Assembly: GCF_000420385.1 (NCBI RefSeq)
Contig: NZ_ATUV01000001.1
Location: 1,178,001 to 1,242,000, forward strand
Length of the DNA: 64,000 bases
Direction: 5' to 3'
DNA from: Hippea alviniae EP5-r
GTDB lineage: Bacteria; Campylobacterota_A; Desulfurellia; Desulfurellales; Hippeaceae
This document shows, in pieces, positions 24,603-33,760 of the stretch. Numbering within the stretch: the first letter of the stretch is position 1; each line of letters starts with the position of its first letter. The notes below the pieces were generated by a model that worked only from the letters and a program-made list of their open reading frames with translations, ran no database searches and was not told the DNA's origin. A program made the position numbers and the translations under genes.

Positions 24603-25243
24603 CTTCTAATATAATCAACAACTTCTTCTATACTGTCGCTAACCTTCACAAGCTCAACATCTTTCTTATCGATATACTCCCTTTTTGCAAGAAATTTCAA
24701 GAAATCAATCACTTCAAGCCAAAACTCTCTGCCAAATAGAACAACAGGAAACTGACCTATCTTTTTTGTCTGAATCAAAACAAGACTCTCAAACAGCTCA
24801 TCAAGTGTTCCATATCCACCGGGCATAACAACAAAACCAACCGCATACTTGACAAAACTAACCTTTCTTGCAAAAAAATACTTAAAATTTAAGGGTACAT
24901 TTACATAAGGGTTAAGATGCTGCTCATGCGGAAGCTCTATATTTAAACCAACAGACACTCCGCCAGACTCAAACGCTCCCTTATTTGCAGCTTCCATTAT
25001 ACCGGGTCCACCGCCTGTGATTATGGCATAGCCAGACTTAACAAAGGCTTTTCCAAGCTCATAAGCTTTCTCATAATAAAAATCACCTTCTTTAGCCCTT
25101 GCAGAACCAAAAATTGCGACAGCAGGCCCTAAATCGTAAAGCTCATCGAATGCTTCGGTAAACTCCGCAACAATCCTGAACATCCGCCAAATATCTTTAT
25201 TCTTGTCTCTATTTTCTAAAAACTCTTTCTGTATATCCTTCAT
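24569..25243 (-). CDS. LOG-family Rossmann protein (TIGR00730-type)
   Basis: A 224-residue member of the lysine-decarboxylase-like/LOG family. Several members hydrolyse nucleoside 5'-monophosphates to base and ribose-5-phosphate, and some act as cytokinin-activating enzymes in plants. Seen: AIFGSARAKEGDFYYEKAYE, ITGGGPGIMEAANKGAFESG and the signature VMPGGYGTLDELFE (PGGxGTxxE). Overlaps the universal stress gene by 4 bases and glycerate kinase by 34. Substrate unknown here. Confidence 0.88.
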   Translation of the reverse strand: MKDIQKEFLENRDKNKDIWRMFRIVAEFTEAFDELYDLGPAVAIFGSARAKEGDFYYEKAYELGKAFVKSGYAIITGGGPGIMEAANKGAFESGGVSVGLNIELPHEQHLNPYVNVPLNFKYFFARKVSFVKYAVGFVVMPGGYGTLDELFESLVLIQTKKIGQFPVVLFGREFWLEVIDFLKFLAKREYIDKKDVELVKVSDSIEEVVDYIRRCTFPITNSKH

Positions 25244-26037
25244 CTTACCACCATAAACGCAACGCCAAGCTCTTTTTTAAGCACATTCTCCGTTGTGCTT
25301 CCAAGCAAAATCTCTTTAAGCTTCGACTTTGCATAAGCACCCATAAAAACAATAGGCTTTTCAACCTTCTTTATCTCTTCTTCTATTGCATCTGCAACCC
25401 TGTCTGCTTCTCTAACTTCAACATCATCTGGTAGACTCACATCATTCTTCTTAAAATAGATAGCCTTAAATTCAATGCCAAACCTATCGGCAAATGCCTT
25501 GGCATACTCATAAGCCTTCAAAGAAATCTCCTTCTCATTGACAAATGCAAGCACAACAGATGGAGTATAAAAGTGCTTCGGAACAACAAGTAGTGTCTTT
25601 TTTGACCTTCTCAAAACAGACTCTATATTTGAACCCAGAATGCCCCTTTCGTAATCTTCATTAACACCTTTAAGCCCTAAACAGACAATGTCGTATTCGC
25701 TCTCTGCCGAAAGGATAGTTGATGAGACAACTCCTGTTTCCATCTCAGAAGAGTATTCAACACCAAAGTCCTTCGCTATACTCTCAAAAGCCATCAACAC
25801 ATTCTTTCCCTTCTCTTCAAGTATAGCCCTTATCTTTGAAGAGAAATCGCCAAAAGGCTCAAAACCCAAAGCACCGCTCAAATCATACATGAATGGCCCT
25901 TCAAGCTGCATAATATCAATCACATGAAAACCCTTAACATGGGCATTAAATTTCTTTGCAATAAAACAGGAAAATCTGCTTACAGATACACCATAATCGC
26001 TTGAATCGACGCAGGCAAGAATATTTTTAATTTCCAC
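25240..26037 (-). CDS. Tandem universal stress protein
   Basis: 265 residues forming two UspA-like halves. The first runs from NILACVDSSDYGVSVSRFS to GILGSNIESVLRRSKKTLLVVP, the second from SVVLAFVNEKEISLKAYEYA to LGSTTENVLKKELGVAFMVV. The LGS-type loops match the phosphate-binding portion of the G-2x-G-9x-G(S/T) nucleotide motif. The second half lacks part of it and may not bind ATP. Overlaps ftsH by 11 bases and the LOG gene by 4. Confidence 0.87.
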   Translation of the reverse strand: MEIKNILACVDSSDYGVSVSRFSCFIAKKFNAHVKGFHVIDIMQLEGPFMYDLSGALGFEPFGDFSSKIRAILEEKGKNVLMAFESIAKDFGVEYSSEMETGVVSSTILSAESEYDIVCLGLKGVNEDYERGILGSNIESVLRRSKKTLLVVPKHFYTPSVVLAFVNEKEISLKAYEYAKAFADRFGIEFKAIYFKKNDVSLPDDVEVREADRVADAIEEEIKKVEKPIVFMGAYAKSKLKEILLGSTTENVLKKELGVAFMVVR

Positions 26038-27868
26038 TGTCTCCCTCCATAATTGCTTTTAGCTCTTCTTCGTTTATAACTTCCTTTTTCAGAAGTTCAC
26101 TTGCAAGTTTTTCAAGTTTATCTCTATTGTTCTGAAGTATCTCTTTTGCTCTATCGTAAGACTCCTTCAAAATCCTTGATATCTCTTCATCAACCATCTC
26201 TTTTGTCTTCTCGCTCACCTTATCAGCCCTTGCCAAAAATCCATCTCCAGATAAAAATCTTGGGCCCGTTGGCTCTTCAACAACCATCAATCCTATCTTC
26301 TCATCCATTCCAAACTGACTAACTATAGCCCTAACAATGTCTGTTGCCCGTGAAAGGTCATTCTGCGCTCCTGTTGAAATACTGCCAAAAATGAGCTCTT
26401 CTGCAGCTCTTCCACCAAGCAGGGTTATCACCTTATCAAGCATCTCTTCCTTTGTTAAAAGATACCTATCATCAACGGGCAATTGTTGGGTGTATCCAAG
26501 CGCAGATAACCCTCTTGGTATAATGGAAATCTTATGAACAGGGTCTGCACCAGGCAGAAGATAGGCACATATCGCATGGCCAGACTCATGGTATGCAACC
26601 CGTTTCTTCTCTTCTTCAGATATAACCTTGTTCTTTTTCTTCAAACCTGCAATCTGTCTCTCTATAGCTTCTTCAAAATGCTCCATATGAACGCTGTCTG
26701 CATTCTCTCGTGCTGCAAGCAGGGCAGCCTCGTTTACTATATTGGCTATATCAGCACCAACAAGACCGGGTGTCATCTGGGCAAGTTTCTTTATATCTAC
26801 ATCACCGCCAATTTTAATCTTCTTTATGTGAACCTTGAATATCTCTTCCCTGCCTTTAACATCAGGCTTATCAACTATAATCTGCCTATCGAACCTACCA
26901 GGGCGCAGAAGCGCAGGGTCTAATATCTCTGGCCTATTTGTTGCAGCCATTATGATAACGCCCTTAGACGAATCAAAACCATCCATCTCAGCAAGCAGCT
27001 GATTTAGGGTCTGTTCTCTCTCATCATTGCTGGTTAAAGAACTCATAGCCCTGCTTTTGCCTATGGTATCTATCTCGTCGATAAACACGATGCATGGAGA
27101 TAGCTTTTTTGCTTCATTAAACAGGTCTCTTACTCTGCTTGCACCTACACCAACAAACATCTCAATAAACTCAGAACCACTGATACTAATAAACGGAACG
27201 CCTGCTTCACCCGCTGTTGCTTTTGCAAAAAGCGTCTTTCCAACGCCCGGTGCACCAACCAAAAGAACTCCCTTTGGTGCTCTTCCACCGAGTCTTTGAT
27301 ACTTCTGCGGGTCTTTCAAATACTCGACAATCTCTTGAATCTCCTGCTTTGCTTCTTCTGCACCTGCAACATCGGAAAACTTAACATCGGGTTTCTCGTT
27401 CAAATAAACCTTAAACCTGCCCTTACCAAAACCAAACAAGCCACCACTTGTGCCGCGCATCTTCCGTGTCATCAACCACCAGATGAAAAACAGAAACCCA
27501 AAGGGCAGAATCCAGCCAAATATGAGATTGGTTAGCCATGTATTCGTCACCTTTCCTGAAAAATCCACATGATGGGCTTGCAACTCCTTTACAAGGTCAG
27601 GGTCATTGACGGCAACCGTTATAAATCTCTTCTCTTTACCTTCCTTACTTAAATAAACACCGCTTATGTATTTTTCGGATATCGTGCACTTTTTTATCTT
27701 ATCTTCCAAAAGCAAACTCTTAAACTTAGAATACGATATCTCGACCTGCTGCGTGCGTGTAAAGTATTGATACATATAGAGCATTGATATGCCAATTAAC
27801 AGATATATAGCAAGAAACTTTGAGAAGTTATTGAAACCTTTAAGCTGCCTATTCTCTTTGTCGCTCAT
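26027..27868 (-). CDS. ftsH: ATP-dependent zinc metalloprotease FtsH
   Basis: Membrane-anchored AAA+ protease that degrades damaged membrane and short-lived proteins. 613 residues: TM helix about 17-35, periplasmic domain, second TM about 111-131, then the AAA module with Walker A GAPGVGKT (about 204-211), Walker B IVFIDEID, the second region of homology [20 protein letters not shown], and the zinc motif HESGH (427-431). The downstream zinc-ligand region [19 protein letters not shown] is intact. Lies 3 bases after the propeller lipoprotein gene. Confidence 0.97.
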   Translation of the reverse strand: MSDKENRQLKGFNNFSKFLAIYLLIGISMLYMYQYFTRTQQVEISYSKFKSLLLEDKIKKCTISEKYISGVYLSKEGKEKRFITVAVNDPDLVKELQAHHVDFSGKVTNTWLTNLIFGWILPFGFLFFIWWLMTRKMRGTSGGLFGFGKGRFKVYLNEKPDVKFSDVAGAEEAKQEIQEIVEYLKDPQKYQRLGGRAPKGVLLVGAPGVGKTLFAKATAGEAGVPFISISGSEFIEMFVGVGASRVRDLFNEAKKLSPCIVFIDEIDTIGKSRAMSSLTSNDEREQTLNQLLAEMDGFDSSKGVIIMAATNRPEILDPALLRPGRFDRQIIVDKPDVKGREEIFKVHIKKIKIGGDVDIKKLAQMTPGLVGADIANIVNEAALLAARENADSVHMEHFEEAIERQIAGLKKKNKVISEEEKKRVAYHESGHAICAYLLPGADPVHKISIIPRGLSALGYTQQLPVDDRYLLTKEEMLDKVITLLGGRAAEELIFGSISTGAQNDLSRATDIVRAIVSQFGMDEKIGLMVVEEPTGPRFLSGDGFLARADKVSEKTKEMVDEEISRILKESYDRAKEILQNNRDKLEKLASELLKKEVINEEELKAIMEGDSGN

Positions 27869-27871
27869 TGT

Positions 27872-28993
27872 TTATCTCTTGGAAAATACAGCGTAAATAT
27901 CACCATCTCGAGAGACAAAGAACAGCTTGTTGCAGCACAACATCATATAAGAGCTAAACTCACCGCCTATATCTTTTATATCCAGTATCTTGCCCGTTAA
28001 AGGGTCAAGGGCTATAAGCTTCCCATCGCTTGTTAAAGCAAACAGAATGCTGCCAACAAGTTTAAGTGAGTATATATTGCCTTCGAGTGTGAGTCTCTTT
28101 TTCCATATCGTCTCACCGCCAGACAAATCAAGACAATAGACATTACCATTATCATCGGCCAAAAACAGGCCAAATATGTTAGCTTGCATGTTGGAATAAC
28201 TCGAAATCTTCCTTTTCCAAACAAGCGAGCCATCGTCCGTTTTTAGGGCTTCTGTATATCCCCTAACAGATGAGACATAGACAATATTACCGTTCAGTAA
28301 AGGTGTTGTGTCGGCATCTACAAACATACTGCCTTCACCCACTTCGGCTTCCCAAATCTGGTCTCCTTTATATGAGACCTTATCCACACTTCCATCGTCA
28401 AATCCAATATACAGACCATCATCTCCAAAATAGATGCCAGAGAATCCTCTTATATCAAACATGTTTGGTTCGCCATGAGCATACTTCCAGACTGTTTTTA
28501 AATCACTCTCATCTAAACAGTAAAGTATGTCATTTTCGCTTACAACATAGAGATTGCCATCTTTTATATACAAATGCCCAACAACAGGAAAATCAAATCT
28601 CCTTTTTGCAACAACCTTTTTGCTTTTCAAATCAACCTTATACAACCAACCTTTTGTCGTTCCAACAAACAGATAATCACCATCAACGACAACTCCTGCT
28701 TCTATCGGCTGCTCATCAAACTCAACAACAAGCTCTTTATCTCCATTTTTTGGGTCTATCTTATAAACTTCACCATCCAAATTGCCGATATAAAGATACC
28801 CATTATAATTAAAAAGCTCAGCTTTATACCCAACATCTCCAATATCGGCAATAGATGAGTAATCAACAGGAACAGTAAGAGCCTGCTCAATGTTCTTATG
28901 CTCTTCAACCTTCAAAACAAGCTTCTTTGAAGAAGAACACGAAGATAAAATAAAAGCCACAATAACCAGAATAATACTAAAAGTTTTTCTCAT
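27872..28993 (-). CDS. PQQ-like beta-propeller lipoprotein (BamB-like)
   Basis: 373 residues starting with a lipoprotein signal: hydrophobic KTFSIILVIVAFI then a lipobox-like LSSC at about 16-19. Repeated blades such as GYLYIGNLDGEVYKIDPKNG, YLFVGTTKGWLYKVDLKS, DGLYIGFDDGSVDKV and GNVYCLDLSGGETIWKKRL have the PQQ/WD-like beta-propeller pattern. Similar to BamB of the outer-membrane assembly complex in form, but the assignment to BAM is uncertain. Overlaps the PHP gene by 17 bases. Confidence 0.82.
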   Translation of the reverse strand: MRKTFSIILVIVAFILSSCSSSKKLVLKVEEHKNIEQALTVPVDYSSIADIGDVGYKAELFNYNGYLYIGNLDGEVYKIDPKNGDKELVVEFDEQPIEAGVVVDGDYLFVGTTKGWLYKVDLKSKKVVAKRRFDFPVVGHLYIKDGNLYVVSENDILYCLDESDLKTVWKYAHGEPNMFDIRGFSGIYFGDDGLYIGFDDGSVDKVSYKGDQIWEAEVGEGSMFVDADTTPLLNGNIVYVSSVRGYTEALKTDDGSLVWKRKISSYSNMQANIFGLFLADDNGNVYCLDLSGGETIWKKRLTLEGNIYSLKLVGSILFALTSDGKLIALDPLTGKILDIKDIGGEFSSYMMLCCNKLFFVSRDGDIYAVFSKR

Positions 28994-29651
28994 CGTATCT
29001 CCTCTTTAGCAATTTATCTAACAGCTCTTCAGAATTTTTAAAGGCTTCGGATACCTCCTCATCGCTCATGCCGCTACCCTTCAATACAACCCTTGCAAAC
29101 TCCGTTGTTATAAGGTTATTAGGCGAGTGTGTATCTGTGTTAAGCAGGTATTTCGCATTTGCCTTTTTTGCCATTCTAAAGACATGACCATTGGTAAAAC
29201 TATGTCCACTCCTTGCGCTTATCTCAAGATAAACTCCGTTCTCTTCTGCAAGTTTAGCATCTTCAAAGCTTATCAAACCCGGATGGGCAAGTATATCGCA
29301 TCGCCCTAATATCGCAGCTCTATTTGTGCCTTTAGCCACAGGCTCAACAGGACTCTCACCATGCACAACAACAATCTGAGCACCAAGCCTTCTTGCAAGC
29401 TCAATAGACTCAGGAATCAACTCCGGTGGAACATGTGTAATCTCAACACCAGCAAAAACATATAAACCAAAATACTGCTCAAGCCCTTCTGTTGCCCTTC
29501 TAACATTCTCTATTACAAACGCCATATTCGAGAAATCAACATGGTCAGTAAATGCTATCGCCCTGTATCCTATATCTTTAGCCCTTCTTGCAAGCTCAGA
29601 AGGGATAAGCTCACCGTCACTAAAGAGCGTGTGTGTATGCAAATCAATCAT
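28977..29651 (-). CDS. PHP-domain phosphoesterase (histidinol-phosphatase-like)
   Basis: 224 residues of the PHP metal-dependent hydrolase fold. Metal ligands are visible as DLHTHTLFSDGEL at the N-terminus, FTDHVDF, VVHGE, DILAHPG and LLNTDTHSP near the C-terminus. Substrate cannot be told from sequence; histidinol phosphate, nucleotides or other phosphate esters are possible. First gene of the operon running to glycerate kinase. A strong promoter lies so close that the mRNA may be leaderless. Confidence 0.85.
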   Translation of the reverse strand: MIDLHTHTLFSDGELIPSELARRAKDIGYRAIAFTDHVDFSNMAFVIENVRRATEGLEQYFGLYVFAGVEITHVPPELIPESIELARRLGAQIVVVHGESPVEPVAKGTNRAAILGRCDILAHPGLISFEDAKLAEENGVYLEISARSGHSFTNGHVFRMAKKANAKYLLNTDTHSPNNLITTEFARVVLKGSGMSDEEVSEAFKNSEELLDKLLKRRYDEKNF

Positions 29652-29657
29652 AGGAGA

Positions 29658-29686
29658 ATTTTAAGTTTTACCAAAAACAGTGTCAA
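29658..29686 (-). promoter_or_regulatory. Promoter of the PHP-ftsH operon, apparently leaderless
   Basis: Perfect TTGACA (29686-29681), 17-base spacer, TAAAAT (29663-29658). Six bases (TCTCCT) separate the -10 element from the ATG at 29651, with no ribosome site between. Confidence 0.6.
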
Positions 29687-29690
29687 GTTT

Positions 29691-30104
29691 TTACAAATCT
29701 AATTCTTTGATAGACACAATATCAATTTTACCCTTTAGAGACTCTTTTAACTTTTTATCTCCCGTTAAAAGCTTAGCATTTAAAAACAAAGACAGAGCAA
29801 CAAAGGGAGTATCTTTATCATCAACAATTTTGCATATTTCATACGCTTTTATAAAAAAGTGTTTAGGAATAAAATCTTCCGGGAAAAAGTGAATTCTGGA
29901 AAATATACTCGACAATTGCAAAATCAAATCATTCTCGCTTAACTTAGATACTTTCACCAGCTTATCTTTATTTTCAAAGATTTCAACCATCAAAAAATTA
30001 CAAGTAAAAAATTCAAACTTTTTCTGAAAGAGCACTCTTCTACATCTGTTATCTTTACTCAAAAGGGCAGAGAAGACTATATTACTATCAACTACTATTC
30101 TCAT
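29691..30104 (-). CDS. PIN-domain protein, probable ribonuclease toxin
   Basis: 137-residue PIN fold. RIVVDSNIVFSALL at the N-terminus provides the first acidic residue. MVEIF, VDDKDTPFVALSLFL and LLTGDKKL carry the remaining conserved acids of the Mg2+-dependent RNase site. The start is ATG 30104, 3 bases inside an in-frame TTG and overlapping the upstream small gene by about 17 bases, as usual for toxin genes after antitoxins. The RNA target is unknown. Confidence 0.85.
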   Translation of the reverse strand: MRIVVDSNIVFSALLSKDNRCRRVLFQKKFEFFTCNFLMVEIFENKDKLVKVSKLSENDLILQLSSIFSRIHFFPEDFIPKHFFIKAYEICKIVDDKDTPFVALSLFLNAKLLTGDKKLKESLKGKIDIVSIKELDL

Positions 30105-30300
30105 CAACCTTTAAAAACCTATCCTTATTCTCATTCCACCATTTTCCAACTATTTCATCAGAAAGAGAGATTATGTCTTCTTCTTTGGCTTTACTTTTAC
30201 TTCCTATCTCCATAGCAGAAAACATAAGCAAAAGCTCTTCATCTACATTTCCGACTTCAAACTCATAAACCACTTTATCACCTTTCAAAAAAGCACGCAT
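30088..30300 (-). CDS. Small acidic protein, probable antitoxin of the PIN pair
   Basis: 70 residues. MRAFLKGDKVVYEFEVGNV begins a short beta-rich part, followed by helices containing AKEEDIISLSDEIVGKWWNE. I do not recognise the family. Its role is inferred from size, acidity and its overlap with the PIN gene. The start is ATG 30300, six bases after GAGGTG; a GTG nine bases upstream lies in that ribosome site. It diverges from rpsA. Confidence 0.65.
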   Translation of the reverse strand: MRAFLKGDKVVYEFEVGNVDEELLLMFSAMEIGSKSKAKEEDIISLSDEIVGKWWNENKDRFLKVDENSS

Positions 30301-30322
30301 ATCATTCACCTCGTTTTTTCAC

Positions 30323-30351
30323 ATCATACAACCACACCAACGCATTTTCAA
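30323..30351 (-). promoter_or_regulatory. Promoter of the PIN pair
   Basis: TTGAAA (30351-30346), 17-base spacer, TATGAT (30328-30323). It lies back-to-back with the rpsA promoter in the 135-base divergent spacer. Confidence 0.55.
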
Positions 30352-30374
30352 ATATTTGTTATTGGGTTTATTTA

Positions 30375-30402
30375 TTGACAAAATTTAAGCCACAGTTATA
30401 AT
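30375..30402 (+). promoter_or_regulatory. Consensus promoter of rpsA
   Basis: TTGACA (30375-30380), 16-base spacer, TATAAT (30397-30402): both hexamers perfect. The leader of about 25 bases contains the ribosome site GGGGGAG. Confidence 0.75.
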
Positions 30403-30435
30403 GGTTAAAAGTTTAAAAAAGAAGGGGGAGATTTT

Positions 30436-31989
30436 ATGTCAAACACGGAAAAAGATGTTCAAACAATGGTAAACTATGACGATGTTTTCAAAAACTTCGA
30501 CAGTGGAGACATAGTAAAGGGAAAGGTTATAAAAATAACAGATGAAGATGTGTATGTCGATATAGGATACAAATCCGAAGGCGTAATAAAACTGAAAGAG
30601 TTTATGGATGATGATGGCAATGTAAATGTAAATGTTGGTGATGAAGTTGAAGCAGTATTCTTCAACAAAACAAACGATGACGGGTTTGAAATACTTTCAA
30701 AAGCAGCAGCAGAGAGAATCAAGGGCTGGAATAAAGTCCTTGAAGCATACAAAGAGAACAAAACGGTAAAAGGCAGAATAAAAAGCCTTGTAAACGGTGG
30801 ATTTACCGTAAGAATAGATGGATACTTTGCTTTTTTGCCCGGTTCTCAAGTCGAGCTGAGACCAATCAAAAATTACCCTTCCTATGTTGGTAAAGAGTTT
30901 GAGTTCAAAGTTGTAAACATAAACGAAGCAAAGAGAAATGCTGTCTTATCGAGAAAGGTTCTTCTTGAAGAAGAAGAGAGAGAGAAACAGCAGCGCATCT
31001 GGGAAAAGATAAAAGAAGATGCCGTGTTAACGGGAAAGGTTAAAAATATAACAGATTACGGTGTGTTTGTTGACTTGGGTGGAGTTGACGGTTTAGTTCA
31101 CATAACCGACATGTCATACAGCAGAGTATCTCATCCGTCAGAACTTGTAAAACTTGGCGAAGAGATACAGGTAAAAATCATCAAGATAGAAGAGAGCGAA
31201 GGTAAAAAGAAGATATACCTTGGAATGAAGCAGTTAACAAAAGACCCGTGGGAAGACATTGAAAACAAGTTCTCAGTCGAGCAGATAACCGAAGGCAAAA
31301 TCGTTAACATCGTGGATTACGGCATATTTGTTGAGATAGCTGAAGGCATAGAAGGCCTTGTCCACAAAAGTGAAGTAAGTTATGACAAATATCCACCAAA
31401 GATTGATGAGCTATACAAAATTGGCGATACTGTAAAGGTTAAAATCACTGGCATAGACAAAGAGAATAGACGCATGTCTCTTTCAATAAAACAGACAAAA
31501 CCGTATCCTTGGGAAAACATCGAAGAAAGGTATAAACCCGAAGACATAGTTGAAGGCACGATAACAGGCATAAAAGAGTTCGGCGTATTTGTAAAACTGG
31601 AAGACGGTGTTGAAGGGTTAATACACGAAAACGATTTATCGTGGGATAAAGAAGAGAAACCAAATCTGCAGCTTGGTGATAAAATCAAGGTAAAGGTTTT
31701 AAGCATCGATAAAGAAAAGGAAAAAATAGCACTTGGATTAAAACAGCTCACAAAAGACCCGTGGGAAGATGTCGATAAAAAATATTCAGCAGGTGATATT
31801 GTTGAAGCCAAAGTCGTAAGCGTAAAACCATTTGGCAGTTTTGTAAAAATAGAGAAGGGTATTGAGAGCCTTGTTCCAAAAAGCGAATACAACAATCTTC
31901 AGCCAAAGCCAACAGAAACAGTAAAGGTAAAAATCTTAAGAATTGACAAGGATAAGAAAAGGCTCATATCTGGCTTTGTAAACGAATAA
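30436..31989 (+). CDS. rpsA: 30S ribosomal protein S1
   Basis: RNA-binding ribosomal protein that helps mRNA reach the 30S subunit. 517 residues made of six S1 (OB-fold) repeats starting near DIVKGKVIKITDEDVYVDIG, TVKGRIKSLVNGGF, AVLTGKVKNITDYGVFVDLG, ITEGKIVNIVDYGIFVEI, IVEGTITGIKEFGVFVKL and IVEAKVVSVKPFGSFVKI. The middle repeats are the most canonical. Strong ribosome site and consensus promoter fit high expression. Followed after 11 bases by sppA. Confidence 0.93.
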   Translation: MSNTEKDVQTMVNYDDVFKNFDSGDIVKGKVIKITDEDVYVDIGYKSEGVIKLKEFMDDDGNVNVNVGDEVEAVFFNKTNDDGFEILSKAAAERIKGWNKVLEAYKENKTVKGRIKSLVNGGFTVRIDGYFAFLPGSQVELRPIKNYPSYVGKEFEFKVVNINEAKRNAVLSRKVLLEEEEREKQQRIWEKIKEDAVLTGKVKNITDYGVFVDLGGVDGLVHITDMSYSRVSHPSELVKLGEEIQVKIIKIEESEGKKKIYLGMKQLTKDPWEDIENKFSVEQITEGKIVNIVDYGIFVEIAEGIEGLVHKSEVSYDKYPPKIDELYKIGDTVKVKITGIDKENRRMSLSIKQTKPYPWENIEERYKPEDIVEGTITGIKEFGVFVKLEDGVEGLIHENDLSWDKEEKPNLQLGDKIKVKVLSIDKEKEKIALGLKQLTKDPWEDVDKKYSAGDIVEAKVVSVKPFGSFVKIEKGIESLVPKSEYNNLQPKPTETVKVKILRIDKDKKRLISGFVNE

Positions 31990-32000
31990 CAACATAAACA

Positions 32001-32831
32001 ATGGCAAAAAAGATAATAAAATATGCTGTTGGAATATTCGTTTTTATATTTATAGCCAATGTTGTCTATTTTTCTTCTAAAAAGAGCAATGTCGCACTCA
32101 TAAAAATCGACGGCTTAATAACATCTAAAAAAGCCAACGAGATAATAAAATCTATAAACAGAGCAGTAAAATCAGCTAACATAAAAGCCATACTCATCAA
32201 AATAAACTCAGGTGGTGGTGAAGCAGTTGCAAGTCAAAGACTTTTCATAGCTATAAAAAAAGCATCGAAAAAGAAATTCACTATAGCGCTAATCGAAGAT
32301 GTTGGAGCAAGTGGAGCCTATTATGCAGCATGCGGAGCAGGCAAAATCATATCATATCCTGCATCTATAATTGGCAGCATAGGTGTGATATTTGAGACAA
32401 TTAATGTATCAGAACTTGCAAAAAGGTTGGGTGTAAGTCTATTCGTCGTAAAAACAGGAAAAGTTAAAGATGTAGGAAACCCGTTCAGAAAACCAACAGA
32501 AGAAGACAAAAAGATGATTCAAAATCTGCTAAACAGCGTATATGAGCAGTTTTTGAACGCTGTCTCATCAAGCAGACATATACCATTAAACAAACTAAAA
32601 CAGATAGCAGACGGAAGTGTATTCACCGGAAATGAAGCCCTTAAATTAAAACTCATAGACTCAACGGGCGGATTAAATAAGGCAAAAGAGCTGATAAGAA
32701 AAAAAATAGATGAACCTGTATCCTTTGAAAATTTCAACCCAAAGGAGAGCTCTCTTTCAAAATTGCTTAACGAGACATACGATTATTTAGAGATAATCTC
32801 AAAACCCACAATTAAAATGATGGCAAGATGA
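32001..32831 (+). CDS. sppA: Signal peptide peptidase SppA-type S49 serine protease
   Basis: Membrane protease that degrades cleaved signal peptides. 276 residues with one N-terminal TM segment (about 6-24). IKINSGGGEAVAS forms the oxyanion region. The catalytic Ser104 is in GASGAYYAA and the likely general-base Lys156 in GKVKDVGNPF. The end of the gene overlaps the next by 4 bases (ATGA). Confidence 0.92.
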   Translation: MAKKIIKYAVGIFVFIFIANVVYFSSKKSNVALIKIDGLITSKKANEIIKSINRAVKSANIKAILIKINSGGGEAVASQRLFIAIKKASKKKFTIALIEDVGASGAYYAACGAGKIISYPASIIGSIGVIFETINVSELAKRLGVSLFVVKTGKVKDVGNPFRKPTEEDKKMIQNLLNSVYEQFLNAVSSSRHIPLNKLKQIADGSVFTGNEALKLKLIDSTGGLNKAKELIRKKIDEPVSFENFNPKESSLSKLLNETYDYLEIISKPTIKMMAR

Positions 32832-33760
32832 TAAACATAAACCTTAAAAAGAGTCAGGTTCCATCAGAAATAGACATACCCAGAAAATACAAAAAACCCA
32901 AAATTGTCGTATTCATAGGCATAATCATTGGCATTACAATCGTCATCTTAGCCGTTAGCGTATATCTTTTAAAAAGCATAACCGAAAAACCCATACCAAC
33001 AACACATATAGCCACCCACAAGGAAAAACCAATACACAAAGAAGAGATTAAAAAGCAGGAGATTAAACTTAAACATAAACCAGCAATCAAGCATCAACAG
33101 ATAACAAAAAAAGAGAAAACAACCAAAAAACAGACAAAAGTTTCTGTAAAAGAGATACAAGAGAAACAACAAGAAGCTATATTCAAGATCAGCCTAAACT
33201 TTGAAAATCTACCTAAGAGAAGCTCTATAAAACAAAAAGAAGCTTACACTCCGCCACTTCCACCGCAACTCAAACCAAAAGAGAAACCAAAAAAGAAAAC
33301 CGAACAAAGCAAAAGTGTTATTTATGAGATAACGGTTAAAACAACAAGGATGGACAGACTTAAATCTATTCTAAACTCTTTTGGCATAAGTGAGTTTAAG
33401 GTATCATCAAAACCAGTCTCAACTATAAAGCTATACGATGTCTATGTCGGTGGTTTTTACAGTTATCCGAAGATACTGGAGTTTGCAAAGGTTTTAAAGA
33501 AGAAAGGGTACAAAGTATATGCAATCAAAAACATCAACCTTCTATACTTTGCCCTGATAGACAAAAACATAGACAAAACAAAAAAGATAGCCTATGCAAA
33601 AGCATGGTCAAAAACGCCTTTCAAACTGTATTTTAAACCAAAAAGAAAAACAAAATTGATATATACAGTTAAATTCGCATCGCCAAACACCCAGCTTATC
33701 AAAACCTTGAAAAAGAGTGGCTTTTACCCTATAATCAAACCGATAAAAAACGGGGCGTAG
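32828..33760 (+). CDS. Single-pass, lysine-rich membrane protein of unknown function (SPOR-like end)
   Basis: 310 residues: a short cytoplasmic N-terminus, one TM helix (about 29-49), a long Lys/Glu/Pro/Gln-rich linker (about 55-165, for example KKEKTTKKQTKVSVKEI), then a folded-looking part. In the latter YDVYVGGFYSYPKILEFAKV and LKKKGYKVYAIKNINLLYFA resemble a SPOR peptidoglycan-binding fold. The layout fits a cell-envelope or division protein, but no family is certain. Coupled to sppA by an ATGA overlap. Its last three codons (GGG GCG TAG) are also bases 2-10 of the tRNA-Pro gene. Confidence 0.75.
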   Translation: MININLKKSQVPSEIDIPRKYKKPKIVVFIGIIIGITIVILAVSVYLLKSITEKPIPTTHIATHKEKPIHKEEIKKQEIKLKHKPAIKHQQITKKEKTTKKQTKVSVKEIQEKQQEAIFKISLNFENLPKRSSIKQKEAYTPPLPPQLKPKEKPKKKTEQSKSVIYEITVKTTRMDRLKSILNSFGISEFKVSSKPVSTIKLYDVYVGGFYSYPKILEFAKVLKKKGYKVYAIKNINLLYFALIDKNIDKTKKIAYAKAWSKTPFKLYFKPKRKTKLIYTVKFASPNTQLIKTLKKSGFYPIIKPIKNGA

